38,577 bases of DNA from Bacteroidaceae bacterium (GTDB lineage: Bacteria; Bacteroidota; Bacteroidia; Bacteroidales; Bacteroidaceae), in assembly GCA_024401215.1 (NCBI GenBank), contig JAKSLL010000030.1:1-38577 (forward strand), in the 5' to 3' direction. Below are positions 6,698 to 16,128 of this stretch, one piece after another. Under the pieces are notes generated by a model, which saw only the letters and a program-made list of their open reading frames with translations, searched no databases and had not been told where the DNA came from. The first letter of the stretch is position 1. Every line of letters starts with the position of its first letter. The position numbers and the translations under genes were made by a program.

Positions 6698-9175
6698 TTA
6701 TTTTATTGAGTTAATAAGATTGCGTAATTCTCGTGAGCGTGAGTAAGGTGCTGATACGCCAAGCTGATAGCGGAGGGATAAATCGTCAAGTCCTCGCTCC
6801 ACTCTGCGTATGCGTGCCGTAATGAGCTTGTTTCCATCCCCTGTGTCGCTTCCGTATATGCTGTTGGTGTATTCCACCTTCTGCCCGATGTTGAGGTTCA
6901 TTGCCCCTTCTTCGTCCACCTTAACCATCTTCCAGTCTCGCATGGAGTAGCCCTTGCAGCGTATGATGTTCATTTCCATGTCATACGTGCTCTGGTCTTT
7001 CTGCATTTCCTCCAGCACCTCGTTCGCTGTCTGCAGCAGCTGCTGTTCTGCCTGTGGAGTGAGACTATCATCTATGTAGTCGGTGTTCCATCCGTACAGC
7101 ACGAACTTATCCCCAGGCTGCGGTTTGATATTGTCGTTAGGAATAGGCATTCCATAGTCCTCGTTGTTGCGTACAATCGCAAAGACCTGTGAGTCTGGTG
7201 ATGCTTCGTCTCTGTCCTCTGGGTTGAACTTGACCTCAAAGTCCATTCCTGCCAATTGCTCTGTCTGGAAGATGATGTGCAAGGTCTCTCCATCAAGCAC
7301 ATATTTGTCGCTGAACTGGAAGCCCTCGTACTTTATGCGGTATGCGTTCCATTTCTCCACAACACCTGTTGTCTGGTCGGTTGTCTGCTCCAGTACTGGA
7401 ATGACCTCTGTGACCTCAACGTCCATCTTTGGGTAGATGTCATCAAGTATCAGTATTCCCTCTTTGCGGTTATAGATTGTCACACTCTCGCTCTCTATGC
7501 TGTCAATGCCATCTGGGAGCATAAGTCTGTTGTCTGCCACCCCTGCCTTGACCGCATCGTCTATGCGAGAGAAGAAGGATGCTGGCACAAGGACTTTGTT
7601 TATGTTGCCTATTATAAATTCATCCCCCATATTGGCTTCCGTCTCTCCTTCATCCATATTGTACGCTATCATGTAACGGTAGCCGTACTGGTCATTATTC
7701 TCTACTTTACCGAGAGGATTTATTACAGCGGAATGCGTGTGACCATTGATTGTGATAACAGCATCTGTTGACTCTTCCTGCCCCACCAGTATTAAGCTCA
7801 AGTTTGTAATCTCAATGTCAAAACCTTTCACGGCTCCATTGCCACCTTGACAGGTGATGCGCAAATAGCAAGCATTATAACCTGCCTTGATGCTCAACAC
7901 ACCTTGCAGCTTGTCGGCAATATTGTAGTTTACTGTCTCGTTTGGTGCGGATGATGCTGTGAAAAATGCTGATGATGCAGAACATATTTTGCCATCAGCA
8001 TCAACAATATCAAAGCGGAAGTTTATGTTTGACTGCACGCTTGACAGTGATGTTAGACGCACACTCGCATTACCTGCGACTTTGCACACTCTAACCTTCT
8101 GCTCTGGGTCAATCACGGTGATGTAATCATATTGAACACCCATAGCATAGCCTGTAGTTATGTCATCTTCCTTCCTTTTTATTGTTTGTCCGTTGAAAAG
8201 ACCAGTAGTTGTTTTCTCGTTGAGAGAATAAGTCTTCTGCGGAAGTCCAGACGCTGTCCTGTCAAAGCACTCTTTAGTCAGCAATCTCTGACCGTCAATT
8301 ATGGCTGTATCATAACCTTTGCTTTTTGCTGCGTTTCTTAATTCTTTTAGGTCAATGTGCTTTTTACTTGCATCTGTCTCGCTTTCAAGCTTGCTCATGA
8401 AATAACCTTCCTGCACCTTGAAAATAAGGTCTTTTCGGTAGATGTTGCTTATGTTCCTCGTGCCGCCAAAAGCATAAAGCACGTTGATGCCTTTGCTGTT
8501 CTGGCTCTGGCTGCGGTTCACGCTCTTGGTGTATTCTTCATCCATGCTAACGATGTTCTCGCTAACACAGGCTCCGAAATGCAGCACACAGTTGTAGGAG
8601 TCCACCCACCACTCTGTGCGCCAATGCTCATCATCGCACATGATGTTGAGGGCGCTAATGATGTCTGTGCCGCTGCTGAAATCGCACAGCTTCATTTCTG
8701 GGAACTCTCCATGTATTTCGTATGTGTACTCTCCGAATTTCCATGCGCTCTCGTTGATTGTCTCAATGATAAGGTCGAGGAAATACTTTGGAAACTGCGT
8801 CATCTTCCAGCCGCTGTCCGCACCAATGCCACGTTTGTAGAACAGCTTCGTGTCTCCCCAGAACTTCCATTCAGCCTCAAACTTCTGCTCATAGGTGTAG
8901 CCGCCTGCGCTGTTGCGTGTTGGCGTTGCAAGCTCACGAATGTAGTAGATACCGCCATCCACTTGATCTATGAAATCTCCTACGGATAGATTAAGCACCT
9001 TGTCACTATTCCAATTGAGCATGACGTATTCATCCGTCATAAGCTCGTTGACGTACTTGCATGATGGTGTAATCGGGATGCCAGCCGCAACTCGCTGTTG
9101 ACCTGCTTTGTGCGGATTGCTTCCATGTGTCTTTGGAGCAAACACCCATTTCTTAATGTCAATACTCTGAATCAT
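6698..9175 (-). CDS. Large distal tail protein (tail-hub / Tal-like)
   Basis: An 825-aa protein placed after the tape measure and two small distal-tail genes, where siphophages encode the tail-associated hub protein. The N-terminal ~380 residues have the mixed composition of baseplate-hub domains (GIYYIRELATPT, EQKFEAEWKFWGD). The middle is Ser/Thr-rich and beta-like, and the C-terminus (RRVERGLDDLSLRYQLG) returns to a hub-like fold. I see no clear peptidase or lysozyme motif. It overlaps the upstream gene by 4 nt (ATGA). Confidence 0.7.
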   Translation of the reverse strand: MIQSIDIKKWVFAPKTHGSNPHKAGQQRVAAGIPITPSCKYVNELMTDEYVMLNWNSDKVLNLSVGDFIDQVDGGIYYIRELATPTRNSAGGYTYEQKFEAEWKFWGDTKLFYKRGIGADSGWKMTQFPKYFLDLIIETINESAWKFGEYTYEIHGEFPEMKLCDFSSGTDIISALNIMCDDEHWRTEWWVDSYNCVLHFGACVSENIVSMDEEYTKSVNRSQSQNSKGINVLYAFGGTRNISNIYRKDLIFKVQEGYFMSKLESETDASKKHIDLKELRNAAKSKGYDTAIIDGQRLLTKECFDRTASGLPQKTYSLNEKTTTGLFNGQTIKRKEDDITTGYAMGVQYDYITVIDPEQKVRVCKVAGNASVRLTSLSSVQSNINFRFDIVDADGKICSASSAFFTASSAPNETVNYNIADKLQGVLSIKAGYNACYLRITCQGGNGAVKGFDIEITNLSLILVGQEESTDAVITINGHTHSAVINPLGKVENNDQYGYRYMIAYNMDEGETEANMGDEFIIGNINKVLVPASFFSRIDDAVKAGVADNRLMLPDGIDSIESESVTIYNRKEGILILDDIYPKMDVEVTEVIPVLEQTTDQTTGVVEKWNAYRIKYEGFQFSDKYVLDGETLHIIFQTEQLAGMDFEVKFNPEDRDEASPDSQVFAIVRNNEDYGMPIPNDNIKPQPGDKFVLYGWNTDYIDDSLTPQAEQQLLQTANEVLEEMQKDQSTYDMEMNIIRCKGYSMRDWKMVKVDEEGAMNLNIGQKVEYTNSIYGSDTGDGNKLITARIRRVERGLDDLSLRYQLGVSAPYSRSRELRNLINSIK

Positions 9176-9597
9176 GGCTCTCTGTTGGCTGGGTTAGGTT
9201 CGTTAAATCGGATTGAGAATACCGCCTTGCCCTTGAAGAATGTGCGCATCTGGGAACATGATAGGTAGTTAAGGCGGTAAACCTTGTTAGGCTCAAAACT
9301 CGTTGACAAGGTTACTGCACCCTTGTTCAGCACCTCGCACAGACCTCTGTAGTTCTCCAGCATGGCGAATACGTCACGGGCTTCGATGTTGATGTCAAGA
9401 GCCACGTCTCTCTCATCCATGAGTGCTGGTAATTCCTCGCTGATGAGCACTTGCTTTCCGTCCTGTGTCGCAACCTTGTTTTCAAGGTACGATTTGTTGG
9501 GTACTGGTGTCATGAGCGACACAAGGGCATTCTCGCCAAGGCTTGCACCGAAGTTCTCGTATGCATCCTCTCCGTTGATGTAAAGTCTAACTACCAT
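9172..9597 (-). CDS. Distal tail protein, Dit-like candidate
   Basis: A 141-aa protein beginning VVRLYINGEDAYENFG and ending in KAVFSIRFNEPNP. Length, acidic character and position (two genes after the tape measure, immediately before the large hub protein) fit a small distal-tail adaptor. It overlaps the previous gene by 7 nt and the next by 4 nt. The assignment is from context; I recognise no signature. Confidence 0.6.
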   Translation of the reverse strand: MVVRLYINGEDAYENFGASLGENALVSLMTPVPNKSYLENKVATQDGKQVLISEELPALMDERDVALDINIEARDVFAMLENYRGLCEVLNKGAVTLSTSFEPNKVYRLNYLSCSQMRTFFKGKAVFSIRFNEPNPANREP

Positions 9598-10019
9598 AAT
9601 ACGATGCCTGTGTTGTCCTCGTTAATAATCTCTACGTTGCTGTCGCTCTTCTTCTCAACGGTCACAACAGCATAGTTCTTGAGCTTGATTGTTGCTGTCG
9701 CTCCATGCATAAGCACTACAAGCCCTCTCACACCGTCATATTCAAGCTCTGCGGACGTTTTGCCTACAAGACCGCACTTTTCCTCGTTCCTGCTGCTGTA
9801 CGCCCCACAATCAACGTGTATACCATTATCTCCGCAATGGTGCGCCTTGAACTGACGGAAATCTGCCATTGTAGGGAAATCATGCACAAGGCAGAACTCT
9901 CTTCCCTGCGGAGTGAAGAACAGCCGAGCAAGCTCTGGCACATCAGCATCCTTCACGTCTGCCAATCTGCAAGCTCCCAACTCTTTTGCCTGTTCAAGTA
10001 TGCGATTAGATATTATCAT
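9591..10019 (-). CDS. Hypothetical tail protein downstream of the tape measure
   Basis: A 142-aa protein, ATGA-coupled to the tape measure gene. It contains His/Cys/Asp-rich sequence (FKAHHCGDNGIHVDCGAY, residues ~58-75) that could bind a metal, followed by beta-like sequence (GLVVLMHGATATIKLKNYAVV). The position suggests a tail-tip component. The function is unknown, and the metal-binding idea comes only from residue clustering. Confidence 0.65.
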   Translation of the reverse strand: MIISNRILEQAKELGACRLADVKDADVPELARLFFTPQGREFCLVHDFPTMADFRQFKAHHCGDNGIHVDCGAYSSRNEEKCGLVGKTSAELEYDGVRGLVVLMHGATATIKLKNYAVVTVEKKSDSNVEIINEDNTGIVLW

Positions 10020-13000
10020 AATGCTCTGGTGTTACGTTCAATCTGGTCAAGTCTCTCATTCATCTGCACAAGGTTGCTCGTGTACTTCTCAATGTTGGCA
10101 AGATGATTGATGCCCTCCCTGCTTATGTTCATTGTCTGTTCCATGTTCTGGCGTATGCTGGCAAGACTCTCGCTCTGCTGTGCGCTCTGCATCTGTATTG
10201 CCGCCACACTCTCAACAAGGCTGTTGGTGTTCATCTGCACAGCTGCGAATCGTCCGTTAAGCTCATCCACGCTGTCCTGCGATGCTGTTGCAAAGCCGCC
10301 TGTCGTACCGCTCTGGGTGTAGTCTTCCTTCCATAGTCGGTCTGCCCATCCGTACTTGGCAGTAAGGTCTCTGTCAAGTTTCTCTGCCATGCCCTCTACG
10401 ATTTTCTGCTCTGTGTCGGAAAGATACTCATCAGCCCAGAACTCTGCAAGCTTGGCACGAATGTTCTCCATTGCCTTGCTGCTTTCGGTTGCTGACTTGA
10501 TGCTTTCCTTGACCATGGCTTTCATCATTTCACGCACCTGCTGTCTCGCTGTCCTTACAGTTGATGTACCGCTCTCCCATGCGCTTGTCCAGGCATCAGC
10601 GAAACTCTCAATAGCACTCTGTATGTCGCTGCCGAAGATAGCATCCTTCGCTTCCTCACGGAGGTCACTTATCTCATCACGCAATCCTTTGATTCTATCC
10701 TCCCATTCGCTGATACGTCCGTTATCGGTCTTTTTCTTGTCTCGCTCTTCCTGTATCTGCTTCTGGATGGCGTTGATCTGTTCCTGCCTATTGGAGATTT
10801 CGGCTTCAATGTTGGTCTGTTTTGCCTTTGAGTAGGTCTTGCTGACCGCCTTTTCAAGGTCTCCATAAGACTTTTCGAGGTTGTCAATGTAGTCCTGCAA
10901 TGCCTTGATGCGTCTCTCGTGCTTACGGTCAACGACACCTGCTATTGCGTCTTTGATTGTTGACAGACCGCTGGCAAGTGACATTGCACCGCCTACATAA
11001 TCTCTTGCTGCGAATGATGCAAATGCTTCGCCTGTGGCCATCAAGCCTTCAAGCCCCTTTGCATAGTCCTCTATGCTGTCTCCATTGCTTCCCCCGAAAA
11101 GGTTGTCAAGGCTGTTGGCAAACTCCTTAACAGCAGGCATAAATTCCTTGATAGCTGTACAGATGCCTTGAATACCGCCTGCAAGGTTGCCTTTGTTCAG
11201 TTTATCAATAGCATCCGCCACAGCCTTTTGAAAAGCTTTCCACGGTGATTTGTCCGCTACAATGCCGTCAAGTTTTTCCAATCGGTCTGTAACGTCCTTG
11301 ATTGTGATTTTTCCTTGATCAAACTTTTGTAGCTGCTCTTCGGAGAAAAACTTCAAGACATCATCACGGCTAACGCCATCGTCACCTTTAAGGAAACTGA
11401 CAAGAAGCTTGTATTTATCAATTATTTTTTGAATTTCATAAACGGAGTTTCTACTTGCATTAGCGAACAAATCTGCGAATTGGTCAGTTGCCAAGCCGAA
11501 TTGCAGGTTAAGGCGTTCTATCTGCTCTTCTTCCTGTTTGCCGAAAATGAGCTTTTCGCCTTCTGTGTTGGCATTCTCTTTGAGGTATGCAAAATGCTTT
11601 TGAATAGCATGCAAACGCTCCTGATAATTGCCATACTGCATCAGGTAATCGTTCATGGCTTTCTGCTCATCGGTCTGCAACTTTTTCTGCGCCTCTAACT
11701 GAATGCGCAAAAGTGCTGCCCATTTTTGCTCGAACAAAGACTTTTCTTCTTCCGTAAGATTGATTGTGCTGTCATCAAAGATGGAGTATTTAGCATTCTT
11801 TGGATCATTCTCGTATGATGAACGTGCATCATTTTTCTTTTTCTGGAGATAATCTTCCTGTTCACGCTCAGATGCAATACGCTCTCTCTGCTGGTCAAGA
11901 AGAAGTTGGGCAATGACTTTATCAGCACCTTTTCTATTTGCGTCAATCTCTGCTTGTGCCACCTCCATTGCCATATCCTCTGCATCACGCTTTTGCTGTT
12001 GGGCAAGCTTTTCTTGCTCACGCTTATAAGCATCAGCATCGTAAAGGGCTTTAGCTGCTTTATCGGCAGTGCCAGAATCTGCTTTTGGTGGGGTAGTGGT
12101 GTTGTTTTTGTTTTTGCTAGCTTCAAGCATGGCTTCACCTGCAGCAATACGGTTCTCAATGTCCTTGACAGCCATAGGAACGCCATACACGATAACATAA
12201 TCTTTGCTGTTGGCTCTTTTGAGATATGCACGCTGTATGTTCAGTTCTTTTTTGAGAGCATCTTTGTTGACATCATTGCCAAGCCATTTAGCGTTCCAAG
12301 TGTTGTTTCGGCTATCACGGATAGACTGAGCGTCTATGCCTGCCTTCTTTCTATACGACTCATAAATGCTTTCAAGGCTTTCACCTGCAGCCGCTGCCTT
12401 CTTCACCTCCTCAGGCAAAGCTCCCCAAATTGGTGCTATCTGCTGTTGTAGTCTTAACTTTGCATTGCCGTCAACGGTGCTATTTATTTGAGCTTTCAGT
12501 CTCCTGTACTCCATAAGGTTTTTAAGAATATTCTTATCATATTCGTATGCCTTTATGTTGTTCAGCGCATTCGTGCGTTCCAGCTCTTCGTTCAAAGCTC
12601 TCTGTGAGTTTGTTGCATCATCCACATAGTCCTTGTATGTCTTATATTTCTGGAAAACCTTACCAACTTGCCCAATGTATGCGCCCTGCAAATTCTGCAA
12701 TTCAACAAGTGCTGCATTTCTCTCTCCCTCTGATTTTGTCGTATCGTTAAGAATAGCAAGAAGATCATCCAAGTGCTTCTTTTCATCGTCTGCTCGTTTG
12801 GCTGTTTCGTCCATTGACTTGTTCAGTTCTTTTTGGGAAGTCGAAGTCTTGTCCATCGTGCTGTAGTAATATACAAGAGCACCCGTAACGGCTGCAATAG
12901 CAGCAGCAAGGAGGACGTAAGGGTTTTCCATTGCTGCAATGTTGAATGCCTGCTGTGCAGCTGTGAGCAAACCTAATTCTTTGCGGAACATCATGACTAG

Positions 13001-13942
13001 ACGTATGTTCTCAATCACGGTCTTGCTCATCTGAATTGCCTGCACCGCAATAAGAGTTGCCTTGTAAGCTCCGTATGTTGCAATTATGCTTTCGAGAACG
13101 GATGCAAATTTCTCGTAGTTCTTGATTGCCTCTGTCGCATAAAGCACTGTATCAACAAAAACCCCCTGAGTCTGAGTGCCAATATCGTTGAGCATGTCAT
13201 TCCATGCGCCCTGCAGGTTGCTGATAGCACCGTTCACGCTCTTGCTTTGACTTTTAAGCATTCCGTTGAATTTACCTCCCTCAGATGTTGCAGACTTCAA
13301 GGCATCTGCAAGCATTTCTGCAGTGATCTTGCCCTTGCTCATTTCGTCCTTTAACTCCGACATGGATTTGCCAGTGGTGCGAGATATTTCTTTGAGAGGG
13401 TTGAAGCCTGCGTTTATGAGCTGGAGGTAATCTTGCCCCATAAGCTTTCCTGCGGCTGTAGCCTGTGAGAATGCCAGCGTGAGTGAATTGAAACTTTGTG
13501 CATTTCCCATAGAAATGTCACCAAGTTCTTTTAAGTAACCCATGACCTTCTCTGTCTCGATTCCGAAACCTAGCATCATCTGCGCACCTTGTGCAAGGTC
13601 ATTCATCTGCATAGGAGTCTCTACGGCATATTCACGTATCTCCTTGAATAATTTTGCTGCTTTATTCTCGTCACCGATGAGGGTCTTGAATGATATTTCA
13701 AGGCTTTCAATCTCGCTACGCACTTTAAGGACGGATTGTGCAAACGATTGCAGCTGCTGAACGCCAAAGTACGCTCCTACAGCCATTCCCACCTTCTGAA
13801 ATGCCCGATCAATGCGCAAACCTTCGTTCTCAGCAGCATTTCCGATATTATTTATCTGGTTGACTGCACGCAGACATGACTCCTGTAATTTTTGGTTGTC
13901 TATGTCAATTATATAATGTTCACGTCCTAATTCTTCTGCCAT
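10016..13942 (-). CDS. Tail tape measure protein
   Basis: At 1308 aa this is the largest ORF of the window. It has long alpha-helical, coiled-coil-rich regions, an N-terminal tape-measure domain (LMGQDYLQLINAGFNPLKEI, MSELKDEMSKGKITAEMLAD near 165-210) and a hydrophobic segment near 340-360 (LLAAAIAAVTGALVYYY). It sets tail length during assembly and later exits with the DNA. At roughly 0.15 nm per residue the tail would be near 200 nm, so the virion should be a siphovirus. It follows the tail assembly chaperone genes, the standard order. Confidence 0.95.
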   Translation of the reverse strand: MAEELGREHYIIDIDNQKLQESCLRAVNQINNIGNAAENEGLRIDRAFQKVGMAVGAYFGVQQLQSFAQSVLKVRSEIESLEISFKTLIGDENKAAKLFKEIREYAVETPMQMNDLAQGAQMMLGFGIETEKVMGYLKELGDISMGNAQSFNSLTLAFSQATAAGKLMGQDYLQLINAGFNPLKEISRTTGKSMSELKDEMSKGKITAEMLADALKSATSEGGKFNGMLKSQSKSVNGAISNLQGAWNDMLNDIGTQTQGVFVDTVLYATEAIKNYEKFASVLESIIATYGAYKATLIAVQAIQMSKTVIENIRLVMMFRKELGLLTAAQQAFNIAAMENPYVLLAAAIAAVTGALVYYYSTMDKTSTSQKELNKSMDETAKRADDEKKHLDDLLAILNDTTKSEGERNAALVELQNLQGAYIGQVGKVFQKYKTYKDYVDDATNSQRALNEELERTNALNNIKAYEYDKNILKNLMEYRRLKAQINSTVDGNAKLRLQQQIAPIWGALPEEVKKAAAAGESLESIYESYRKKAGIDAQSIRDSRNNTWNAKWLGNDVNKDALKKELNIQRAYLKRANSKDYVIVYGVPMAVKDIENRIAAGEAMLEASKNKNNTTTPPKADSGTADKAAKALYDADAYKREQEKLAQQQKRDAEDMAMEVAQAEIDANRKGADKVIAQLLLDQQRERIASEREQEDYLQKKKNDARSSYENDPKNAKYSIFDDSTINLTEEEKSLFEQKWAALLRIQLEAQKKLQTDEQKAMNDYLMQYGNYQERLHAIQKHFAYLKENANTEGEKLIFGKQEEEQIERLNLQFGLATDQFADLFANASRNSVYEIQKIIDKYKLLVSFLKGDDGVSRDDVLKFFSEEQLQKFDQGKITIKDVTDRLEKLDGIVADKSPWKAFQKAVADAIDKLNKGNLAGGIQGICTAIKEFMPAVKEFANSLDNLFGGSNGDSIEDYAKGLEGLMATGEAFASFAARDYVGGAMSLASGLSTIKDAIAGVVDRKHERRIKALQDYIDNLEKSYGDLEKAVSKTYSKAKQTNIEAEISNRQEQINAIQKQIQEERDKKKTDNGRISEWEDRIKGLRDEISDLREEAKDAIFGSDIQSAIESFADAWTSAWESGTSTVRTARQQVREMMKAMVKESIKSATESSKAMENIRAKLAEFWADEYLSDTEQKIVEGMAEKLDRDLTAKYGWADRLWKEDYTQSGTTGGFATASQDSVDELNGRFAAVQMNTNSLVESVAAIQMQSAQQSESLASIRQNMEQTMNISREGINHLANIEKYTSNLVQMNERLDQIERNTRAL

Positions 13943-13963
13943 GATTGTAGCGTTATATATAGA

Positions 13964-14245
13964 TTATCTTACGTATTCAATTTCTGCTTCATCGGAGAAA
14001 TTGCTAGGATTGTTTGCATCAAGGCTCTCATCCCATTTGTCTTCCTTCTTATCCTCGCTGTCATACGAGGGCAATGCCGATATGTAGAGCGTTAAGTTAC
14101 GGTAGCTCATTTCGTATAGCACCGTATCTATCGGTAATCGCAAGGCTTTTGACCATCCGATTACAGTACTCCAGATGCTGTCTCCACTTCCTTTGTCGGC
14201 TTTGTTATGCTTGCTATGCTCAGGGAAGTGGTAAGAGCGAAAAAA
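13964..14245 (-). CDS. Tail assembly chaperone, frameshift extension (gpT-like)
   Basis: This is the -1 frame extension translated as a fusion with the upstream chaperone, as lambda gpG-T. The extension begins after slippage in TTTTTTC (FF then RSYHFPEHS) and continues through a Trp/acidic region (GDSIWSTVIGWSKALRL, KEDKWDESLDANNPSN) to the stop at 13964. The fusion would be 227 aa against 161 aa for the unshifted product. The open frame runs to 14335 without a convincing own start. It ends 21 nt before the tape measure gene. Confidence 0.75.
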   Translation of the reverse strand, partial: FFRSYHFPEHSKHNKADKGSGDSIWSTVIGWSKALRLPIDTVLYEMSYRNLTLYISALPSYDSEDKKEDKWDESLDANNPSNFSDEAEIEYVR

Positions 14246-14646
14246 TCGTATATCTGCATATCCAGCAGGCGCTGGTTGATGATCTGTGAAATCTCGCTGC
14301 ATTGGAGGTTGTCTAGTATGTAGTCTGACAGCCACTCAATTTCGTTCTGTTTGCGGAATAGTCCTGTCTTGATTGTACGCTTTTCCTTGATGCGTTTTGC
14401 TCCGAGAATGAATGTTGCTACAATTTTGCCGATCACTTCTGCGTCCTTTGCCTTTGCAAGAATGTCAACGATAATATGATTGCTGTTCACGTCAAAGGTT
14501 GGCAGCTCTGCAATGAGTGCGCTTGCCATAATCAATGTTGCTGGCGTTGGCTGTGCAACTTTAAATGTATGTCCTCCAATAGTCACGGATGTTTCTTTCT
14601 GAAGAATGGCATCCGCTACGGAGCGTTCGATGTTTTGATTGTTCAT
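14161..14646 (-). CDS. Tail assembly chaperone (gpG-like)
   Basis: A 161-aa protein, mostly alpha-helical, encoded between tail tube and tape measure, the place of lambda G. I chose the start MNNQNIERSV at 14646. An upstream in-frame ATG (14676) lies inside a transcription terminator hairpin and would encode an unlikely Arg/Phe/Lys leader. The slippery heptamer TTTTTTC is in the correct phase (GAT TTT TTC) 27 codons before the stop. The product should coat the tape measure protein during tail assembly. Confidence 0.85.
   Translation of the reverse strand: MNNQNIERSVADAILQKETSVTIGGHTFKVAQPTPATLIMASALIAELPTFDVNSNHIIVDILAKAKDAEVIGKIVATFILGAKRIKEKRTIKTGLFRKQNEIEWLSDYILDNLQCSEISQIINQRLLDMQIYDFFALTTSLSIASITKPTKEVETASGVL
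14239..14245 (-). promoter_or_regulatory. Programmed -1 ribosomal frameshift site TTTTTTC
   Basis: On the coding strand the heptamer reads T TTT TTC in the zero frame (codons GAT TTT TTC). After a -1 shift both tRNAs re-pair (TTT TTT C), and translation continues CGC TCT TAC CAC in the gpT-like frame. The X-XXY-YYZ pattern and its position in the chaperone overlap match lambda-type G/GT frameshifting. Confidence 0.8.
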
Positions 14647-14661
14647 ATTTGGTCGTTTGTG

Positions 14662-14714
14662 TAAAAAAAACCGCATAGGAGGAAAATTGTCGGGATTTTA
14701 CTGCGCTATGCGGT
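14662..14714 (-). terminator. Intrinsic terminator between tail tube and chaperone genes
   Basis: On the minus strand ACCGCATAG (14706-14714) pairs perfectly with CTATGCGGT (14670-14678), followed at once by TTTTTTTT. The loop is long (27 nt). It lies downstream of the tail tube gene inside the virion operon, so it is probably partial and lets the tail tube be expressed above the downstream genes. Confidence 0.7.
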
Positions 14715-14764
14715 CTTTCGTCAAGGTTTAGTTAAGATTTTTACAGGATATTTGGATGTGCCTC

Positions 14765-15277
14765 TTATTCCAAAGCAGTTTTAGTCGTGAACTTCTGGTA
14801 CCAGTAGTCAAGCACGGTGGATTTGAGGATGCCGAAAGTGATAGTGAGTCCGTGACCCTTTTCCTCATTGAGGGAAGGAGATACAGAAACAGAACACTTA
14901 GGGGCGATGATTCCTCGTGCGCCCTTGTTCTTAGGAGTGACTTTGACCGTCATTTCCTTGCCTACAACATGGCTCTTCACATTGAGCAAGCCATCCTCGC
15001 CCTTTGTGCCGATACCGAGCATCACGTACAGATCATCGGATGGTTCAATGACTGTAGTCTTGAGAACGAACTTGCCGTTCTGCTCTTCATATCCTACAAG
15101 TTCACCGCCTGAACCGTAAATTTCAAGCGTGTTGCCACTTTCAGAAGCCAAATCAGTTGTCTTGCCTTCGATTGTGCCAATGTCTGAAAGCTCTTCAGCA
15201 GGAGCGTCATTTGCGCCAGTCTCGCCTATCTCGACTTTGCACTTGCTCCACGACATGATAATATTTGACTTATCCAT
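14765..15277 (-). CDS. Major tail tube protein
   Basis: A 170-aa beta-rich protein (SWSKCKVEIGETG at the N-terminus, NVKSHVVGKEMTVKVTP in the middle, HGLTITFGILKSTVLDYW at the C-terminus). It lies between the tail terminator gene and the G/GT chaperone, where siphophages encode the tube. It should polymerise as stacked rings to form the non-contractile tail tube. A strong hairpin terminator follows the gene, as expected of a highly expressed structural gene. Confidence 0.85.
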   Translation of the reverse strand: MDKSNIIMSWSKCKVEIGETGANDAPAEELSDIGTIEGKTTDLASESGNTLEIYGSGGELVGYEEQNGKFVLKTTVIEPSDDLYVMLGIGTKGEDGLLNVKSHVVGKEMTVKVTPKNKGARGIIAPKCSVSVSPSLNEEKGHGLTITFGILKSTVLDYWYQKFTTKTALE

Positions 15278-15280
15278 ACT

Positions 15281-15688
15281 CTAAAAATTTATGAGTTTGA
15301 AAAATAAATTGATGTTTAAGAAGTGTTCTTGTGTAGCTTCCTGGCGAATAGTATGCGGAGCTGGAGAAAGAGACCACGCATAGTCTGTATCAGCATCATT
15401 CAAGAGCGACACTATCAACCCTGCAAGTGGCTCTAACTCCAACAAACGACCTTTATTCTTCACAAGCCGTCCTGAGCCGTTGTCAATGTCACGCACATAG
15501 ATGTTGACTTTTGCCGTGCCTTCCTGAATCTGCTTAGCATTCACAGAACTGCAAGCTATACAGACATCTTCAAGCATGCTGTCTGTGGGTCTGTCCCCCT
15601 CGAAATACACACTTCCAGACACCTCACCTTCGATAGATGTGGCGATAGCCTTGAATATGTCCATTTCTATGCTTTCTGTACCTTTCAT
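15281..15688 (-). CDS. Tail terminator / tail completion protein (gpU-like)
   Basis: A 135-aa protein located between the gp10-like connector and the tail tube gene, the normal tail terminator position. It shows the mixed alpha/beta pattern of the family (IYVRDIDNGSGRLVKNKGRL, LAGLIVSLLNDADTDYAWSL). The start codon overlaps the upstream stop (ATGA). It should cap the growing tail tube and join tail to head. The call rests mostly on gene order. Confidence 0.65.
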   Translation of the reverse strand: MKGTESIEMDIFKAIATSIEGEVSGSVYFEGDRPTDSMLEDVCIACSSVNAKQIQEGTAKVNIYVRDIDNGSGRLVKNKGRLLELEPLAGLIVSLLNDADTDYAWSLSPAPHTIRQEATQEHFLNINLFFKLINF

Positions 15689-16128
15689 TGCGTAAACCTT
15701 TTAAGAACGCTTGCTATTTTATTTTTAATTTCAGCATGAGCATACACTCTTGCTGCGTCAAGAACATTAAGCCCTTTGGCTTCAACGTATTCTGCATAAG
15801 GCATTGCAGCAAAAATGACAAAGAATATTCCTTTGGTATGTTTGCTTGCCAACTCTTCGGCATATTTACGACCCATATAAGAGCCTTGGCTGCCTTTGGA
15901 CAAAAAACTTGATTCGTCAATGATTCGTCCATCCTGCACGATTACGTAACCTATGGAGTCTGTCAAATTTCCAGTCCGATCTTCATATCTGTGACTTGTC
16001 TGCGCAATTGTCACAGCCTGCAAGCCAACATCATGGAATGCTTTGGTGATGCTCTTGCTCAATGATTCAAAGCGCCTGTCAATCCATGCTTCAATGGTCT
16101 TGTGGCTACCAGTCCGAGTTATTGGCAT
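15685..16128 (-). CDS. HK97 gp10-like head-tail connector / neck protein
   Basis: A 147-aa protein with an N-terminal helix (FESLSKSITKAFHDVGLQAV), the typical RTGNL motif near residues 51-55 (EDRTGNLTDSIGYV), and a C-terminal YAEYVEAKG region followed by a basic helix. RTGNL-DSI and YA-YVE motifs are characteristic of HK97 gp10 / minor tail Z-like proteins that build the neck. It overlaps the preceding gene by 23 nt and couples to the tail terminator gene. Confidence 0.8.
   Translation of the reverse strand: MPITRTGSHKTIEAWIDRRFESLSKSITKAFHDVGLQAVTIAQTSHRYEDRTGNLTDSIGYVIVQDGRIIDESSFLSKGSQGSYMGRKYAEELASKHTKGIFFVIFAAMPYAEYVEAKGLNVLDAARVYAHAEIKNKIASVLKRFTQ

Noticed and set aside
8357-8989. 210-aa plus-strand open frame inside the tail-hub gene
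   Set aside because: It is antisense to a conserved tail gene within a tight minus-strand operon, with no promoter or family features.
10669-10938. Ser/Thr/Arg-rich 89-aa frame inside the tape measure gene
   Set aside because: Same-strand alternative frame inside a repetitive coiled-coil coding region; composition follows from the real codons.
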